Positions 61,490 to 64,000 of a stretch of 64,000 bases of DNA are shown here, piece after piece (the first letter of the stretch is position 1; each line of letters starts with the position of its first letter). A model generated the notes under the pieces. That model ran no database searches and was not told where the DNA came from. It saw nothing but the letters and a program-made list of their open reading frames with translations. This DNA is from Phoronis australis (taxonomy: Eukaryota; Phoronida; Phoronidae): positions 63,850 to 127,849 of the forward strand of contig NMRA01000249.1 in assembly GCA_002633005.1 (NCBI GenBank), given 5' to 3'. A program made the translations under genes and the position numbers.

Positions 61490-64000
61490 CTGCAACACAG
61501 AATCAAGTATTAGTGGAAGGAATTCCAAAACGCAGTATTAGCAAAAATCGCGTTATAAATCATAATTATTTCGACGTTGTAGCGGTTATGGACTAAAGAA
61601 ATCAATACAAAAACGGATAACTATTGGCAGCCTGTCTTATGAATGAAGAATGTGCTGAAAAACAACAGAAGTTGACTTGGGAAACCGAACATATTTTTCT
61701 GTACTAGAATTTCCATTCAAGGTCCCCACTATGCATTTATGTGATTGCTCAGAAATGTGACACTACCCCTAGACACGTACCAAAGAAGCCAACATCGCGA
61801 ATCAACTGAGCACACAACTTCTGCAGATCTTCAATCCCCAGCAATCAATTATTGAATGTATTCAAAACCTGAAATGCTCCCAGTCCTACGCGAAACCAGG
61901 TCGCTATCTGGTCGCACAGAGATCGGTAGATTAGCGTCTCTATTGTTCCCGTCGTTATAATAAAGATAATGACAAGCATTTATCGTGTGGTGTACGCCCA
62001 AGGTACGATATTCATGCGACCTGTATTGTTATATCCAACAAAGGCGTAACAAAGGAAAAAAATGAATACGTCCGATAGGTGATAACCATGCGACCAGTTT
62101 ACGCGGTCGCTTAGTTCTCACTACCTTACGACCTCAATACATCATTTGCCATTGAACGAGAAAACTCGTAATTTTTTTTTTAAACAAATCGTGGCGAACC
62201 TACTTCCTAAGGAATAGTTCTTGAGGTGAGGATTATTCACTTTGAAAATTGCAAAAAACTTTTAGATTGAATATTTTTGAAACAGAGACTAAAGTTACAA
62301 ACCCTTCCGTCAAAAACAGTTCCCGCCCTAATACTATACATACACGCATGCGCTCTTACAAGTCATACTGGCGGCTACTTGAAATCGCGATTGTTTTGCC
62401 TAAATCAAAGGCCACACTTTTCATCTTGGGGAAATGTGCAACGTCTATGTCTTGGCATAACAAACAGGGAGGCGGGCTATGCCGTGTAGGAGGAAATCTT
62501 GTTCTTCACTCAAATCAGAAACAGTTTCAAGAATTGACAAGATCTGAGGGTATTCCTTCACTTCTGAACAAGCTCATTAATTTGACTATCAGGGTGGCAG
62601 TCAGAAGAATTTCAGACGAAGTGTTGTAACCTATTTTGCTTCAATACAAAATGTCGTTATTAACACCAGGACATGGTTTAAGGCGACGTAAAGTTAAAAC
62701 TGAAATCAATGACAGTTAATTCGACGTATCCGCGTGGGTTATCTATAATAACTCTCTGTAAAATACACTAAAAACACGATGTTCCATTTTCTTCAAAGAA
62801 GTAATTGGACCTACTTCAACTAAAACAATACCTTTTGGGAATGATAACGAACGACACTTTATACTGATTAGAACACATCCGTTGGGAACTGAAGATGTAG
62901 GCCTACAAACACGCGATATCCTTAATCAACTCAAAAAATACATACCTTTATTTGCACTCACAAAATACTACTCCTTGATTCTTACAAATTTTTATTGTGC
63001 TGTACACACTCTGTACATGGACATGTAAACAAATGCATAAAGTATTTCTCTCTAGTCCTTTTACTTGAGAAGAAAAAGGGAAGACAACCTTCTAATTCTC
63101 ATGTTGTCCCGAGATCAAGAAGCGAAAAGCCGAAGTACACAAGTTAATTACCTCTTCGAGCACTGGAGTGCTGGAAGAAGTGGGTTGAACTCAGCAGATT
63201 CTATGAATTTGCTTTGTCACTCAACCCGGGGCATCTGCAATAGCTCACCAAATTTGGCCAACTTCGGAATGTCATATCTCAGAAATTGTTGATCCGATTC
63301 ATATGAAATATACAGGTGCTGTGATTAATGCAATTTTGCACAAAGGTCTATTAATATAGGATTTTCACGAGTGGCATTAAGGAAAATGAAACGATATTTA
63401 AAAAAGTGTAATAACGTTTTGACACATTATCTAGGTCATTGATATCAACAATATTTGACTGTGTTATCAATAGCGTCTTTTGTAAATATTGTGAATTAAA
63501 TAAATGGCATTTGTCCTAATTTAAGGCTGAATGCCGTAAGGTTAAAAATCAGATTCTACGGGATTTCTACAGTCTGCATATATTCCATTTTACTAAGCTC
63601 ATTTCTATAATATCGCCTAACTTTCTACACCATTTTACCTTTGGCTTATTTAAAGTGTTATCTTCTACAACTAGTTCAGTAGGCTTAACTCATAAGAACG
63701 ACGGCCTTCATAAATACATAGGCCACACGATTCATTTAACCACTCCCACTGTCTCCCATTTTTAGTTCCTCTCTTCTCTACCGTTCACAGTCCAGAGCAG
63801 GTTGCTGTTTGTCTTCACACCTGAAAAGAGCTGCACCCATAAAGCCTCGAATGTAGTGTTTTTAACATTTATTTTTACCAGATTTTAAAGATTTTACCCG
63901 TTTCTTCAATGTTTGTCAACTGCTGTTTGATTTCTTCACGCAGCCAACCATTACCATCTGAATTTGGCAATGGTGGTGACAGAGGTGTTTAATCATGCAA
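61490..64000. other. Upstream flank of lectin-WSC gene; no firm gene
   Basis: A minus-strand ATG at 61692 opens MFGFPSQLLLFFSTFFI, a signal-peptide-like leader 200 nt upstream of the lectin exon, but no phase-compatible GT donor follows, so it is not called. A 126-codon plus-strand frame at 62249-62629 has no recognised domain. Confidence 0.4.

Noticed and set aside
61616-61692. Signal-peptide-like leader on the minus strand upstream of the lectin exon
   Set aside because: Hydrophobic run is convincing, but no GT donor in phase 1 follows before the in-frame stop.

Overview
The window looks like nuclear DNA of an invertebrate animal. Genes are split into short exons with GT/AG borders, introns are long and full of mobile-element debris, and intergenic AT content is high. 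The domain set (ROC-COR, Death, TIR, WSC, SUEL-type lectin, a farnesoic-acid-methyltransferase-like domain, THAP) is typical of marine invertebrates such as cephalochordates, hemichordates, molluscs or cnidarians. Nothing seen fixes the phylum. One assembly gap (Ns 24987-25700) is present. No rRNA, intact tRNA or CRISPR array was seen.

Region 1, 1-19.3 kb, plus strand: the 3' part of one large gene. Fifteen exons join in frame (1663-17813, 845 residues visible, N-terminus outside the window). They encode the end of a ROC GTPase domain, a COR domain, a Death domain, a TIR domain and a tail ending in a CaaX-type box (CTIL). This is an innate-immunity or cell-death style ROCO protein. The TIR carries the glutamate position used by NAD-cleaving TIRs, and the protein is predicted to be lipid-anchored. 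Its introns hold a pre-miRNA-like hairpin and a near-perfect 655-bp foldback element.

Region 2, 19-29 kb: no well-supported gene. It contains two exons of an unrecognised plus-strand gene (20.8-21.3 kb), two palindromic MITE-like repeats (one nested in a tRNA-like sequence), an inverted pair of Penelope-like (PLE) 3' ends with hammerhead-ribozyme-like motifs around the gap, and an approximately 314-bp tandem duplication.

Region 3, 29.7-48.0 kb, minus strand: a secreted multidomain protein. It starts with a signal-peptide exon, followed by three one-exon WSC domains, an FAMeT-like domain over two exons and a fourth WSC split over two exons. The 3' end was not found. Most module borders are phase-1 introns, which is the signature of exon shuffling. 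The long introns hold a decayed Ty3/gypsy-type pol, THAP fragments and repeats.

Region 4, 48-64 kb: THAP debris, a second gypsy fragment, a PLE relic, a GC-rich repeat cluster, and a second minus-strand gene fragment (SUEL-type lectin exon plus WSC exon, 61489-59706). A LINE 3' relic lies inside its intron, and a foldback element lies just 3' of its WSC exon. The two minus-strand genes use the same phase-1 WSC module and are probably members of one family of extracellular recognition proteins lying in tandem.
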